From positions 2,108,001-2,172,000 of the forward strand of contig CAWFTN010000001.1 of assembly GCA_963818925.1 (NCBI GenBank): a DNA stretch of 64,000 nucleotides, read 5' to 3'. This document shows positions 33,335 to 41,675 of the stretch, in pieces (within the stretch, counting starts at the first letter, position 1; every line of letters starts with the position of its first letter). The stretch is from JAMXLG01 sp963818925. Its GTDB lineage: Bacteria; Vulcanimicrobiota; Vulcanimicrobiia; Vulcanimicrobiales; Vulcanimicrobiaceae. Both the position numbers and the translations under genes were made by a program. The notes below the pieces were generated by a model that was not told the origin of the DNA, did no database searches, and worked only from the letters and a program-made list of their open reading frames with translations.

Positions 33335-34666
33335 CTACGGGGTCACGCGTTTTCCGCGGAGATCCCGGCCGTTTTGGTGGAGCACGAGCGACGTCACTTT
33401 GCCTGATGCGTCGCGGTTGAACGTGATCGTCGCTGCGATGTCGTTGACGCGCCAGCGGTCTCCGGCTTCTTGCACGAGCGCGAAACGGGGTTGCGCCGTG
33501 GCCTGGCCGTAAAGCGTGCCGTTTTCTTCGAAGATCGTGATCTTGAACGACGGTGCGAGTTCGTAGACGCCGACGTACGGTGAATTGCCGTGCGCCGTCG
33601 GCGGACCTTCGATCGGCGGCACATCGGCAACGGCGGACGGTTCGAGCAGATGCGTGCCGAGTGCCGTGACGTTGATGTTCGCGACGTTCGTGAGAACAAC
33701 GACCCCGACGTCCCGATTGAACCCGATGAAGCTACCGTAGCCGCCGGTCTCACCGTTATGCCACATGACGCCGCTGGGCGTGGTCATCCAAATCAGCCCG
33801 ATGCGTGTCGGCGTTCCCGGATCCATCGCTGCGCGCGGCACGTGAGCCATTGCCATCGCTGCGCCCAGTGCGCCGTGCGGAGCTTGCATATTCGCCTGCA
33901 GATATTTCAGCATGTCCGCAAGCGTCGAGTTGATCGCGCCGGCGCCCGCGGTTGCATCCGTATTCGTCCACGGGGCCGCCGGCGAAAGATCTTCGGCGAA
34001 GCCGGGCATCATCTTCGAGCGCACCGATGGAATCAACGTAGCGCTCGTATCCGCCATACTCAGCGGCTTGAAAATCAGCTCTTGCATCAGCGCTTCGTAC
34101 GATGCGGCTCGCGCACGGTTGACGAGCAGTTGCCCGAGTAATCCGACTGCGAGATTCGAGTATTCGTACTGCGCGCCGGGCCGGCGCGTCAGCGTGTAGC
34201 CGTTGAGAAAACTGTAGAGCCGTTGCGTCGTATAGGCGGCATACGGATCGTTCGGATCGCCGGGCTGCAAATTATCGGGTAACCGCGGCAACCCCGAATT
34301 TTGCTCCGCGAGATTGAGCAGCGCAATCGATGTCCCTTGGTACTGAGGTGCCTTTACGTTCTTCGGCAGGTAGACCGAAATCGGATCGGACAGCGACACG
34401 CGTTTCGCGAGTACCATCTCGGCGAGGGCCGTCGCCGTGAACGTTTTGCTGATCGAACCGATCTGGAACTCGGTGCGTTCGTTGAAGGCTGGCGCGCCCG
34501 CCGGCGGTTTGCCCGCGTAGTAGACGTGCGTCGTGCCGTGATCGATCGTGCCGACGGCCGTAACGACACCGGGCGCTTTCGCGACAAAAGCATCGATCGT
34601 CTTTTGAATCTCGGGCGGCGACGGCAGGGCTACGGTTGCCGCGAGGATGATGCTTGAAAAAATCAC
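33335..34666 (-). CDS. Secreted class C beta-lactamase-like serine hydrolase 2
   Basis: 443 residues from the GTG at 34666, whose GTGA overlaps the stop of the upstream peptidase, with AAGGGAG just before it; the ATG at 34684 is an alternative. The leader (FSSIILAATVALP) precedes a catalytic domain with SISK, the YSN motif in QYEYSNLAVG and HNGETGG in place of KTG. A C-terminal beta domain (about 350-443) follows. It is translationally coupled to a zinc-peptidase-like protein, which hints at a common role at the cell surface. Substrate unknown. Confidence 0.85.
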   Translation of the reverse strand: MIFSSIILAATVALPSPPEIQKTIDAFVAKAPGVVTAVGTIDHGTTHVYYAGKPPAGAPAFNERTEFQIGSISKTFTATALAEMVLAKRVSLSDPISVYLPKNVKAPQYQGTSIALLNLAEQNSGLPRLPDNLQPGDPNDPYAAYTTQRLYSFLNGYTLTRRPGAQYEYSNLAVGLLGQLLVNRARAASYEALMQELIFKPLSMADTSATLIPSVRSKMMPGFAEDLSPAAPWTNTDATAGAGAINSTLADMLKYLQANMQAPHGALGAAMAMAHVPRAAMDPGTPTRIGLIWMTTPSGVMWHNGETGGYGSFIGFNRDVGVVVLTNVANINVTALGTHLLEPSAVADVPPIEGPPTAHGNSPYVGVYELAPSFKITIFEENGTLYGQATAQPRFALVQEAGDRWRVNDIAATITFNRDASGKVTSLVLHQNGRDLRGKRVTP

Positions 34667-35589
34667 AGTGCTCCCTTCAGGCATAGCTGATGAATGATCG
34701 GATGAAGTTTGCCGTCGAATCCCGGATCGTTCATCGCCTTACCGATCTCGGCGAGGCTCATGGATTTCGCTAACTGCTCCGTGGCGAGATAACCGACGAG
34801 ATAGCCTCCGCGCGGTGGTAGCTCGCCGGGATGTTTTCCGGCATTGATGAGATCGTCATCGCTTGGTGACATCCAGCCGGTATCGACGAGACATGCGAGC
34901 TTGTGCGTCGTTGAAGCGTCGGCAGACGCGAGCTGATTTCCCAATGCGTCGGCTTTGGTTGCATTGGATGCAATTTTCTCGCTTGCATATGCGGCGGAGC
35001 CTTCGATCCACACGTCTTGCCAGGTCGGCGTTTCCGCAGGCCGTTTTCCGGCGTACTTTTCGTATTGATAAATGTGGAACAACTCGTGCGCCAGGTCGAC
35101 ACCGAAATTGACGTCTGCACCGTCGAACTCGGCTAAACCGTCGACCCCGAAAAAGACGCCGGCCTTATCGAACATGTCGTGCACTTGTCCGTTGAAATGG
35201 AGCAGCGACGGCATGACGTAGATCGCGTAGATCGACTGCGGGTCGAAGTCAGGAAGCGCCTTTCGGACGTTGTCGATCTCGGCCGGCATTTGCGTCTGAA
35301 TTCTCGCGTCGATCGTTCGCATCGCCGGAATGTACGGACGAACGCGCCGGAAGTAGTCTTCGATCGAGGCATCGGTCGCGAGATTGCTGTAAAACTCGTG
35401 GTACATGTAGACCGCGAGATTCGGAAGCACGACCTGTTCCTTGAACGCCTGAACTCGTTGCGCATCCGTGTAATGACCGTCCCATACGCGCCAAAAGGCC
35501 GGCATGATATCGACAATTTTGATTGACTGCGGAGCCGGGACTGCTCCGATCAGAAGTGCACAGAGGAGGACGGAAGCGAGTTTGTGCAT
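34663..35589 (-). CDS. Secreted zinc metallopeptidase-like protein
   Basis: 308 residues. A signal peptide (MHKLASVLLCALLIGAVPA) is followed by a helical region and the zinc motif DLAHELFHIYQYE (HExxH, about 170). WIEGSAAYASEK supplies a plausible third ligand (Glu) as in gluzincins. The fold resembles the DUF2268-like secreted peptidases; cleavage specificity is unknown. It is the first gene of a two-gene operon with the serine hydrolase (GTGA overlap). Confidence 0.75.
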   Translation of the reverse strand: MHKLASVLLCALLIGAVPAPQSIKIVDIMPAFWRVWDGHYTDAQRVQAFKEQVVLPNLAVYMYHEFYSNLATDASIEDYFRRVRPYIPAMRTIDARIQTQMPAEIDNVRKALPDFDPQSIYAIYVMPSLLHFNGQVHDMFDKAGVFFGVDGLAEFDGADVNFGVDLAHELFHIYQYEKYAGKRPAETPTWQDVWIEGSAAYASEKIASNATKADALGNQLASADASTTHKLACLVDTGWMSPSDDDLINAGKHPGELPPRGGYLVGYLATEQLAKSMSLAEIGKAMNDPGFDGKLHPIIHQLCLKGAL

Positions 35590-35596
35590 TGAGGCG

Positions 35597-35645
35597 ATCC
35601 TTCGCCCTTCGACTAGACGCCTCCGGCGCTTCGCTCAGGATGACG
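35597..35645. repeat. REP-like palindromic intergenic element
   Basis: ATCCTTCGCCCTTCGACT and CGCTTCGCTCAGGATGACG flank a GC-rich centre (GACGCCTCCGG). The ends pair (ATCCT with AGGAT) and the CTTCGACT...CTCAGGATGAC pattern is one seen dispersed between genes in many bacterial genomes. Only one copy was noticed in this window. It sits between the peptidase and the zinc-finger gene. Confidence 0.45.
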
Positions 35646-35912
35646 TTACTCTGCGAAGACTTCGTCGAGGTAGCACCAGCACCAGGATTCGCCGGGTTGG
35701 AACGAGCGGATTACCGGGTGTTGGGTGGCGTGGAAGTGTTTCGTTGCATGGCGGTTTTTCGAGTCATCGCAGCAGCCGACGTGGCCACACTCGAGGCAGA
35801 GTCGCAGATGGAGCCAAGTATCGCCCGTCTTCAGGCATTCTTCACAGCCCTCCGGCGTGTGCGGCTTCGGATTGCCCGAGTGTTCGATGTGCGTGCAGGT
35901 TGCGGTTTCCAT
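35646..35912 (-). CDS. UBP-type zinc-finger protein
   Basis: 88 residues. CTHIEHSGNPKPHTPEGCEECLKTG, then LHLRLCLECGHVGCCDDS and RHATKHFHATQHPVIRSF form the cysteine/histidine pattern of the ubiquitin-hydrolase-type (BUZ) zinc finger, with the conserved C-terminal W in ESWCWCY. Bacterial copies are widespread and usually unstudied. The ATG overlaps the pirin stop (TAATG), so translation is coupled to pirin. Confidence 0.8.
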   Translation of the reverse strand: METATCTHIEHSGNPKPHTPEGCEECLKTGDTWLHLRLCLECGHVGCCDDSKNRHATKHFHATQHPVIRSFQPGESWCWCYLDEVFAE

Positions 35913-36634
35913 TATGCGACCGGCGGCGTGTCCCAAAGGACGAGTTCGCCGTTTCCTTTGATATCGAGGGTCCGGACGTCGTAGAGGCGGACCGCATCGC
36001 CGGTTTGCAATTTCTCGCCGTTGACCTCGACGGTGCCCGACGCGACGAAGAGAAATCCGAATCGCTGAGGCGCAAACTCGTACACCGGCAGCGCGCCTTC
36101 GACGCGCGCGACGGCGAACGTCGCCTCTTGCGTGATGCGAATCGGTGCCTCGACGCCGGCCTCACCGCTGACGATTCGCAGCCAGGCGTTGTAGCGCGCT
36201 TCGGGCGAGAAGTCCATCTGTCCGTACGACGGCGGTCCACCGTTGCGTCCCGGAAGCACCCACATCTGGACGAGATGCAGCGTATCGTTCGCGTCGGTGT
36301 TGGCTTCGCTGTGGCGTACCCCAGTGCCGGCGCTCATGAATTGCACGCCGCCCGGTCCGACGATTCCCTCGTTCCCCATGCTGTCACGATGCGCGAGACG
36401 TCCTTGCAGAACGTACGTCACGATTTCCATGTCGCGGTGCGGATGCGGCGGAAAGCCGTTGCCGCCCGCGATAAAGTCGTCATTGAAGACGCGTAGCGCG
36501 CCCCAATGCATGTTGGTCTCGTCGTGATACTCCGCGAAGCTGAACGAGTGATACGTTTTCAGCCAGCCGTGATCGAAAAACGCGCGATCGGCGGAGCGCT
36601 GGACCGCAAAAACCGGGGTCGAGATTTGTGCCAT
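35912..36634 (-). CDS. Pirin family protein
   Basis: 240 residues, bicupin. FPPHPHRDMEIVTYVLQG and QFMSAGTGVRHSE hold the usual metal-binding histidines and glutamate. Members have been described as quercetinases or redox-responsive regulators, without a firm general role. The start MAQISTPVFAVQRS at 36634 is chosen; the longer frame enters the upstream glycosylase gene. Eleven bases lie between the glycosylase stop and this start, and the zinc-finger gene follows by TAATG, so the three minus-strand genes look like an operon. Confidence 0.85.
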   Translation of the reverse strand: MAQISTPVFAVQRSADRAFFDHGWLKTYHSFSFAEYHDETNMHWGALRVFNDDFIAGGNGFPPHPHRDMEIVTYVLQGRLAHRDSMGNEGIVGPGGVQFMSAGTGVRHSEANTDANDTLHLVQMWVLPGRNGGPPSYGQMDFSPEARYNAWLRIVSGEAGVEAPIRITQEATFAVARVEGALPVYEFAPQRFGFLFVASGTVEVNGEKLQTGDAVRLYDVRTLDIKGNGELVLWDTPPVA

Positions 36635-36644
36635 AGCATCCGGT

Positions 36645-37544
36645 TCAATCGGGCGCGACCGGAACAAGGTTGCGAATGCGGCCGAGTAAGAGATGGTAGT
36701 ACAGCATGCCGCGCACCGGACCGAGACGGTCGAGGACGGCGTCGACATCGATTTCCGGGTCGCCGGAGAGCAGCTTGATCGTGCGCGCGACGCCGGAGTC
36801 CCGCATCGGAAAGGTATCGAGGCGGCCGAAACCGCGCAGCAGCACGACGGCGGCACTCCATGGCCCGATTCCGCGGATACGGACCAAGCGCTCGGAGGCA
36901 GCCGGCGTCGGTAAACTTTCGAGCTCGTCTTCGCTGATCTCGCCGCTCTCGACCGCGTCGGCGACGGAGCGCAAATGCATCACTTTATTCGCGGAGAGTC
37001 CGGCATCGCGCAGCACCGATTCCGTCGCCTGCAACATCGCTCGCGGCCTCGGAAATGCAACGAGATCGGCGCCCGCAATATGCACGCGTTCGCCGAGCGC
37101 TTCGACAACGCGCCGCATGATCGCGCCCGCGGCATGAATGCTGATCTGTTGGAAGACGATCGCGTGCGAGCACGCTTCGAAGAGCGATGCGTATCGAGGC
37201 GGATGCACGCCGAGACATTCGCGCGCGATGCGCGCGAGCCATGGAATCTCCGACGAGCGCCGTCGCCACGCGGTCAGATCGTACTCGGTGCCGAGCATCT
37301 TCTTTACAATTGGCACGACGGCGCGCGAATCGCGCGCGCTTGTTTGGAGTTCGAGAGAACCGTCTTTGAGCTGCGTCACGCGCATTGCTGTGGGCGTTTT
37401 TCCGATGGAGAGCGCGCGGTAATATGCGCCGTCGGGACCGACGACGTCGACGACGTTGGCTGCGAGCCTGCGCAACGCATCGACGGTGAGATCCAAGCGG
37501 TACGGCTTCGTGACGGGGATGACGTCGCGCGTGGTGAATCGCAT
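36645..37544 (-). CDS. DNA-3-methyladenine glycosylase II (AlkA-like)
   Basis: 299 residues. An N-terminal AlkA-like beta domain is followed by an HhH-GPD domain: IVFQQISIHAAGAIMRR, the helix-hairpin-helix LVRIRGIGPWSAAVVLL and FPMRDSGV with the catalytic aspartate. It would excise alkylated purines. It begins the operon with pirin and the zinc finger. Its start codon is 5 bases from the divergent ABC permease start, leaving no space for standard promoters between the two. Confidence 0.85.
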   Translation of the reverse strand: MRFTTRDVIPVTKPYRLDLTVDALRRLAANVVDVVGPDGAYYRALSIGKTPTAMRVTQLKDGSLELQTSARDSRAVVPIVKKMLGTEYDLTAWRRRSSEIPWLARIARECLGVHPPRYASLFEACSHAIVFQQISIHAAGAIMRRVVEALGERVHIAGADLVAFPRPRAMLQATESVLRDAGLSANKVMHLRSVADAVESGEISEDELESLPTPAASERLVRIRGIGPWSAAVVLLRGFGRLDTFPMRDSGVARTIKLLSGDPEIDVDAVLDRLGPVRGMLYYHLLLGRIRNLVPVAPD

Positions 37545-37549
37545 TAGCG

Positions 37550-38344
37550 ATGCTTGCGGCTTACGTTCAGTATTGGCGCGTAAACGTCTTGACGATGCTC
37601 GAATACCGGGCGAACTTCATCATGTGGTTCGTGTTCACGATCGTCTATCATGGCGTGGCGCTCGCGGCACTGTACGTCACGATGCGGCAATTTCCGTCGA
37701 TGAACGGCTGGAGTTTCCGCGAGATGTTCTTTCTGTACGCGTTGTGGATGTGCGGGCATGAGATTCACAACGTCCTCTTCTTCAATATCGTCACCGTTCC
37801 GGAATTCGTGCGGGAGGGACGCTTCGACCGGTTTCTCGTGCGCCCCCTCGATACGCTCTTTCAAGTCCTCACCGTACCGCAGCAGATTTCGCCCGACGGC
37901 ATCTTCCTCGGGATCGCAACGCTGATCGCCGCGATTGGGACGGCCCACGTGCGCGTGGACGCGCTCCTCGTGTTCTTCGTTCCACTCGTCGTCATCGGCG
38001 GCGCGCTGATCGACCTGGGCATTTCGCTCGTTGTCGCGACGCTCTCGTTCTGGTTCGTTCGCGTCGACACGCTGCGTTGGGTCGTGATGTCCCTCGAGCA
38101 AGACTTCACGCGGTATCCGATCAGCATCTACACGCGCGGCGTGCGCATCGTGCTCGCCTTCGTCTTTCCATTTGCGTTCATGAACTATTTTCCGGCAACG
38201 TATTTCTTGCAGAAAGCGGAAACAGGTCTCCACTTGAATCCAACCGTCGGTCTGTTGACGCCCGCCATCGGCGCGGCGTGGTTCCTCGCCTCGTACGCCT
38301 TCTGGCGTGTCGGCCTTCGCCATTATCAGGGAACGGGCTCGTGA
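37550..38344 (+). CDS. ABC-2 exporter permease (COG3694-like)
   Basis: 264 residues with six hydrophobic segments. MLEYRANFIMWFVFTIVYHG, the loop EFVREGRFDRFLVRPLDTLFQV and QDFTRYPISIYTRGVRIVLAFVFPFAF are typical of the second permease of the three-gene exporter whose ATPase (28719) and first permease (32104) lie upstream. The following class A beta-lactamase-like gene starts in the GTGA overlap at its stop. Divergent from the glycosylase with 5 bases between starts. Confidence 0.82.
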   Translation: MLAAYVQYWRVNVLTMLEYRANFIMWFVFTIVYHGVALAALYVTMRQFPSMNGWSFREMFFLYALWMCGHEIHNVLFFNIVTVPEFVREGRFDRFLVRPLDTLFQVLTVPQQISPDGIFLGIATLIAAIGTAHVRVDALLVFFVPLVVIGGALIDLGISLVVATLSFWFVRVDTLRWVVMSLEQDFTRYPISIYTRGVRIVLAFVFPFAFMNYFPATYFLQKAETGLHLNPTVGLLTPAIGAAWFLASYAFWRVGLRHYQGTGS

Positions 38345-39213
38345 AGCGCCACGCGTTTCTTGCGGGGCTCGGCGCACTCGCCGCGCTTCCCGTTCACGCG
38401 CGCGCCGGCGTCTTCAATCGCATCGAACTGATCGCGCAAACCGTGCCGGGAACGATCGGCGTCTATTGCCGCACGCTCGCAGCCGGACCACCCGTTTTCT
38501 CGTTCAACGGCAAGGACGTGTTCCCAACCGCCTCCACGATCAAAGTGCTGATCATGGCGACGGCATTTGCGATGGAGGAACGGCGTCCCGGCACGCTCGA
38601 CGAGCACATTACGACCTATCGGCGCTATCTTATCGGCGGCTCGGACTTCATGAGCCAACAGGAAGACGGCGCGCGTTTCCGCGTTCGAGAGTTGTTGATT
38701 CCCATGATTCAGCTCAGCGACAACACCGCGAGCAACTATTTGATGACGTTCTTCGGCTTCGACACGATCAACGCGGTGGGCCGCCGAGCGGGCATGAAAG
38801 CAACAGCACTCAAGCGCCATTTTCTCGATTATACGGCGATCGTGCACCATCACGATAACGTCACCACGCCCGCCGACATGGCGACGTTACTCTATAAAAT
38901 CGCGCACGGCGCGCGCGAAGGTCTCACGACCGTCGCGACGCCCGAACACTGTAAGCGCATGATCGACATCATGCTCGGACAAACCGATCGCGACGGCATT
39001 CCCGCCGGACTTCCGAGCGGAACGCAGGTTGCGAATAAAACCGGCGAAGTCGACGGCACGCGCAACGACGTCGCGATCGTCGAACCGTTCAAAGACTCGC
39101 CCTACATTCTAACGGTCTACAGCAAAGACGTCCAAGACTACAACGCAATCTACGATGCAATGCACCGCATTGCGCGCCTGTCCTACGGCTTAGCAGGCCG
39201 AAGTGATGTCTAG
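38341..39213 (+). CDS. Secreted class A beta-lactamase-like protein lacking the omega-loop Glu
   Basis: 290 residues, GTG start in a GTGA overlap with the exporter permease. A short leader (AFLAGLGALAALPVHARA) precedes a beta-lactamase fold: S65-T-I-K68, LSDNTAS and ANKTGEVDG. The position of Glu166 in class A enzymes reads KRHFLDYTA, so the deacylating glutamate is missing. This fits the large group of class A-like serine hydrolases without proven lactamase activity. Translational coupling to an exporter component is unusual. Confidence 0.8.
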   Translation: MKRHAFLAGLGALAALPVHARAGVFNRIELIAQTVPGTIGVYCRTLAAGPPVFSFNGKDVFPTASTIKVLIMATAFAMEERRPGTLDEHITTYRRYLIGGSDFMSQQEDGARFRVRELLIPMIQLSDNTASNYLMTFFGFDTINAVGRRAGMKATALKRHFLDYTAIVHHHDNVTTPADMATLLYKIAHGAREGLTTVATPEHCKRMIDIMLGQTDRDGIPAGLPSGTQVANKTGEVDGTRNDVAIVEPFKDSPYILTVYSKDVQDYNAIYDAMHRIARLSYGLAGRSDV

Positions 39214-39705
39214 TTACGTGCCCTTGGGCTCAATGGTGACGGTGGTCATGGCGTCGCCTCGGCGGATTGCGTCGAGGGTTTCGTAGCCGTCCGAGAGTTG
39301 GCCGAAGACGGTGTATTGCTTATCTAAGAAGCGCGCATCGTCCAGACAAACGTAGAATTGCGAACCGGCGGAGTCGGGATTCGACGAACGGGCCATCGCA
39401 ACGGCGCCGCGCACGTGCGGCTTGTCGTTGAACTCGGCTTTTAAGCGATAGCCCGGACCACCGGTTCCGTTGCCTTCAGGATCGCCGCCTTGAATGACGA
39501 ACCCCGGCTCGACACGGTGAAACTTCAGGCCGTTATAAAAGCCGTCTTCGGCGAGTTTGATGAATGCTGCGCAGTGCATCGGCGCGTCGTCCGGAAAAAA
39601 TGTGAAGACCATGTCGCCTTTGTCCGTCGCGATGCGGGCCTGCGACGTCCGGGCGCGTTCGGTGTATTGTGCAAGCTCATCGGCCTGCGGTGGGGTGCGT
39701 GCCAT
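39214..39705 (-). CDS. Peptidyl-prolyl cis-trans isomerase (cyclophilin)
   Basis: 163 residues. The core DGFYNGLKFHRVEPGFVIQGG, EFNDKPHVRGAVAMAR and SAGSQFYVCL has the catalytic arginine and hydrophobic pocket of cyclophilins. No signal peptide is seen, so it is probably cytoplasmic. Its stop directly abuts the convergent serine hydrolase stop. The ATG at 39705 is followed by a Gln/Arg-rich leader before the fold. Confidence 0.92.
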   Translation of the reverse strand: MARTPPQADELAQYTERARTSQARIATDKGDMVFTFFPDDAPMHCAAFIKLAEDGFYNGLKFHRVEPGFVIQGGDPEGNGTGGPGYRLKAEFNDKPHVRGAVAMARSSNPDSAGSQFYVCLDDARFLDKQYTVFGQLSDGYETLDAIRRGDAMTTVTIEPKGT

Positions 39706-39814
39706 GGCCCCGGGTGTTGTACGCGGTGCCCCGTTCGCCTGCCCAAAACAAGCGAGCCATTCGTGCCCTGACCGTTTAATTAAAAGGAACGGTGGCTACA
39801 ATCGACGTGGTGCC

Positions 39815-40285
39815 ATGTCAAGTAGAGTCTTCGGCCGCAAGGACGGTCACATCAAACGGACGCTTCATCTAAGGATCCCGCCCGACCCGATCTATGCCCG
39901 CACGGTCCGTGACGCGCTCATCGGATTCGGACGGCTTCACCACATCGGCGACGGAGATCTGGAGTCACTGCTCTTTGCGGTTGGCGAGGCGCTCGCCAAT
40001 GCGATGGAACATTCGGCGACCGGTCTCGACATCGAGCTCTTTGCGGAGGTCGATGAGGATCGGGTCACGGCAACCGTCGTCGACTACGGTCAAGGTCTCA
40101 CCGTGATTCCCCGCGATCCGCTCCCGCTGCCCGACACGCTCGCCGAGCGCGGCCGCGGCATTCCGATCATGCAGCGGTGCACGGATTTCATGAACGTGAA
40201 GAGCGTCCCGGGCGCGGGAACCGCGATCACGATGGGCCGCTGGCGCCGGAATTACGAAAACACGGAACGCACGACCATTTCGTAA
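39815..40285 (+). CDS. Anti-sigma-factor-type ATP-binding protein 2
   Basis: 156 residues, GHKL fold. FAVGEALANAMEHSA (N box), VVDYGQGL (G1) and ERGRGIPIMQRCTD (G2). A relative of the protein at 2130, with an N-terminal extension (SSRVFGRKDGHIKRTL). It might control a sigma factor or belong to the same partner-switching network, but no STAS or phosphatase is adjacent. TACAAT lies 12 bases before the ATG. The start is the ATG at 39815. Confidence 0.85.
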   Translation: MSSRVFGRKDGHIKRTLHLRIPPDPIYARTVRDALIGFGRLHHIGDGDLESLLFAVGEALANAMEHSATGLDIELFAEVDEDRVTATVVDYGQGLTVIPRDPLPLPDTLAERGRGIPIMQRCTDFMNVKSVPGAGTAITMGRWRRNYENTERTTIS

Positions 40286-40298
40286 AATATCCGAGCGC

Positions 40299-41648
40299 AT
40301 GAAATCACGCGCCGCATTTCTTGCTGCTCTTCTTTGTGCGCCTCTGCTGGGCGCAGCCGCTCCCCAGCCCGCATTGAGCCCGCCGCCGGTCGATCCGCAG
40401 ATCACGTCTCTCGTCAATGCTATCAGCGCCGATCGTCTGCGCGACAACGATACGAAGCTCGTCGACTTCTTCACACGCAACGACTTCTCGGAGACAACCT
40501 CGACCGCGACGCATGGCGTCTTTGCGGCGCGCGATTGGATTCGTGCGCAGTTTGAGGACGTCGCGAAAAGCAGCGACGGCCGGATGAGCGTCGCGCTCGA
40601 TACGTTCATTCATCCGAAAACGGCGAAGACGCCGCGGGCGGTGACGGAATCAAGCATCATCGCGACGCTGCGCGGTGACGAACCCGGACCGCTCTACATC
40701 ATGTCGAGCCACTACGACGACTGCAACGGCGACTGCACGAACGGCACCCGCGTTGCGCCGGGCGCCGACGACAATGGTTCGGGAACGGCCGCAGTGCTCG
40801 AGGCGGCGCGCGTGATGGCGCCGCATCATTTTCGCGGCACGATCGTCTATGCCGTCTTCGACGGCGAAGAGCTTGGATTGTGGGGATCGCAGCACTACGC
40901 CGATGAGCTGAAGCACGCCGGCACGCAAGTGGCAGCCAACTTGAACAACGACATCATCGGCAACACGCAGGGTGGAAGCGGCGCGCACGAACCCGACGTG
41001 ATCCGGGTATTCAGCGAAGCACTGCCTGCCGGTGCGACGCTCGATCGGGTGAATCTCGTCGGCTCTGAGAACGACTCGCCCTCGCGCCAACTCGCGCGTT
41101 ATATGGGTGAGACCGTCCCGCAATACGTGGCGGATTTTTCGGTGCGTGAGATTTGGCGCGCGGACCGCTTTTTGCGCGGCGGCGACCAAGAATCGTTCCA
41201 AGCGGACGGTTATCCCGCGATCCGCTTCGTCGAGTCGAATGAAAACTTCACGCATCAACATCAGAACGTTCGTACGGAAAACGGCGTCCTTTACGGCGAT
41301 CTTCCGCAATTCATGGATTGGGAGTACTTGAAGCGCGCGACGCAAGCGAACGTTGCCGCGCTCGCATCGCTTGCATCCGCGCCGTTGCCGCCCGCCAAAG
41401 CACAGATGGTGATGCATCACCTCGGATACGACTCGACGCTGCGATGGCAGCCTTCCGCGGGCGCGGCATCGTACGAAATCGTGTGGCGCGCGACTGACTC
41501 GGCGCAGTGGCAGTACGGCAAAAACGTCGGCACCGTGACGGAAGCGACCGTGCCGGTCAGCAAAGACGACTATATTCTCGGCGTGCGCGCAATTGATGCG
41601 CAAGGTCATCGCAGCGTCGTAAGCTACCCAACCCCCGTTCGGGAATAA
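40299..41648 (+). CDS. Secreted M28 family peptidase with C-terminal fibronectin-like domain
   Basis: 449 residues. A signal peptide (about 1-20) is followed by an M28 catalytic domain: MSSHYDDC (His), GADDNGSGTAAVLE (Asp), DGEELGLWGS (Glu), NNDIIGN and FTHQHQNV as the remaining ligands. The C-terminal 95 residues (about 355-449, LRWQPSAGAASYEIVWRATDS) form a fibronectin type III-like domain. A zinc aminopeptidase or carboxypeptidase of the cell envelope or medium is likely. TAAAAT sits 10 bases before the ATG. Confidence 0.88.
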   Translation: MKSRAAFLAALLCAPLLGAAAPQPALSPPPVDPQITSLVNAISADRLRDNDTKLVDFFTRNDFSETTSTATHGVFAARDWIRAQFEDVAKSSDGRMSVALDTFIHPKTAKTPRAVTESSIIATLRGDEPGPLYIMSSHYDDCNGDCTNGTRVAPGADDNGSGTAAVLEAARVMAPHHFRGTIVYAVFDGEELGLWGSQHYADELKHAGTQVAANLNNDIIGNTQGGSGAHEPDVIRVFSEALPAGATLDRVNLVGSENDSPSRQLARYMGETVPQYVADFSVREIWRADRFLRGGDQESFQADGYPAIRFVESNENFTHQHQNVRTENGVLYGDLPQFMDWEYLKRATQANVAALASLASAPLPPAKAQMVMHHLGYDSTLRWQPSAGAASYEIVWRATDSAQWQYGKNVGTVTEATVPVSKDDYILGVRAIDAQGHRSVVSYPTPVRE

Positions 41649-41675
41649 CCGCCGCGTCATGGGTATGCGAATCGC

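Noticed and set aside
39775..39802. TTTAAT as -35 and TACAAT as -10 for the anti-sigma gene
   Set aside because: Spacer and -35 are poor matches; only the TACAAT position is noted in the gene entry.
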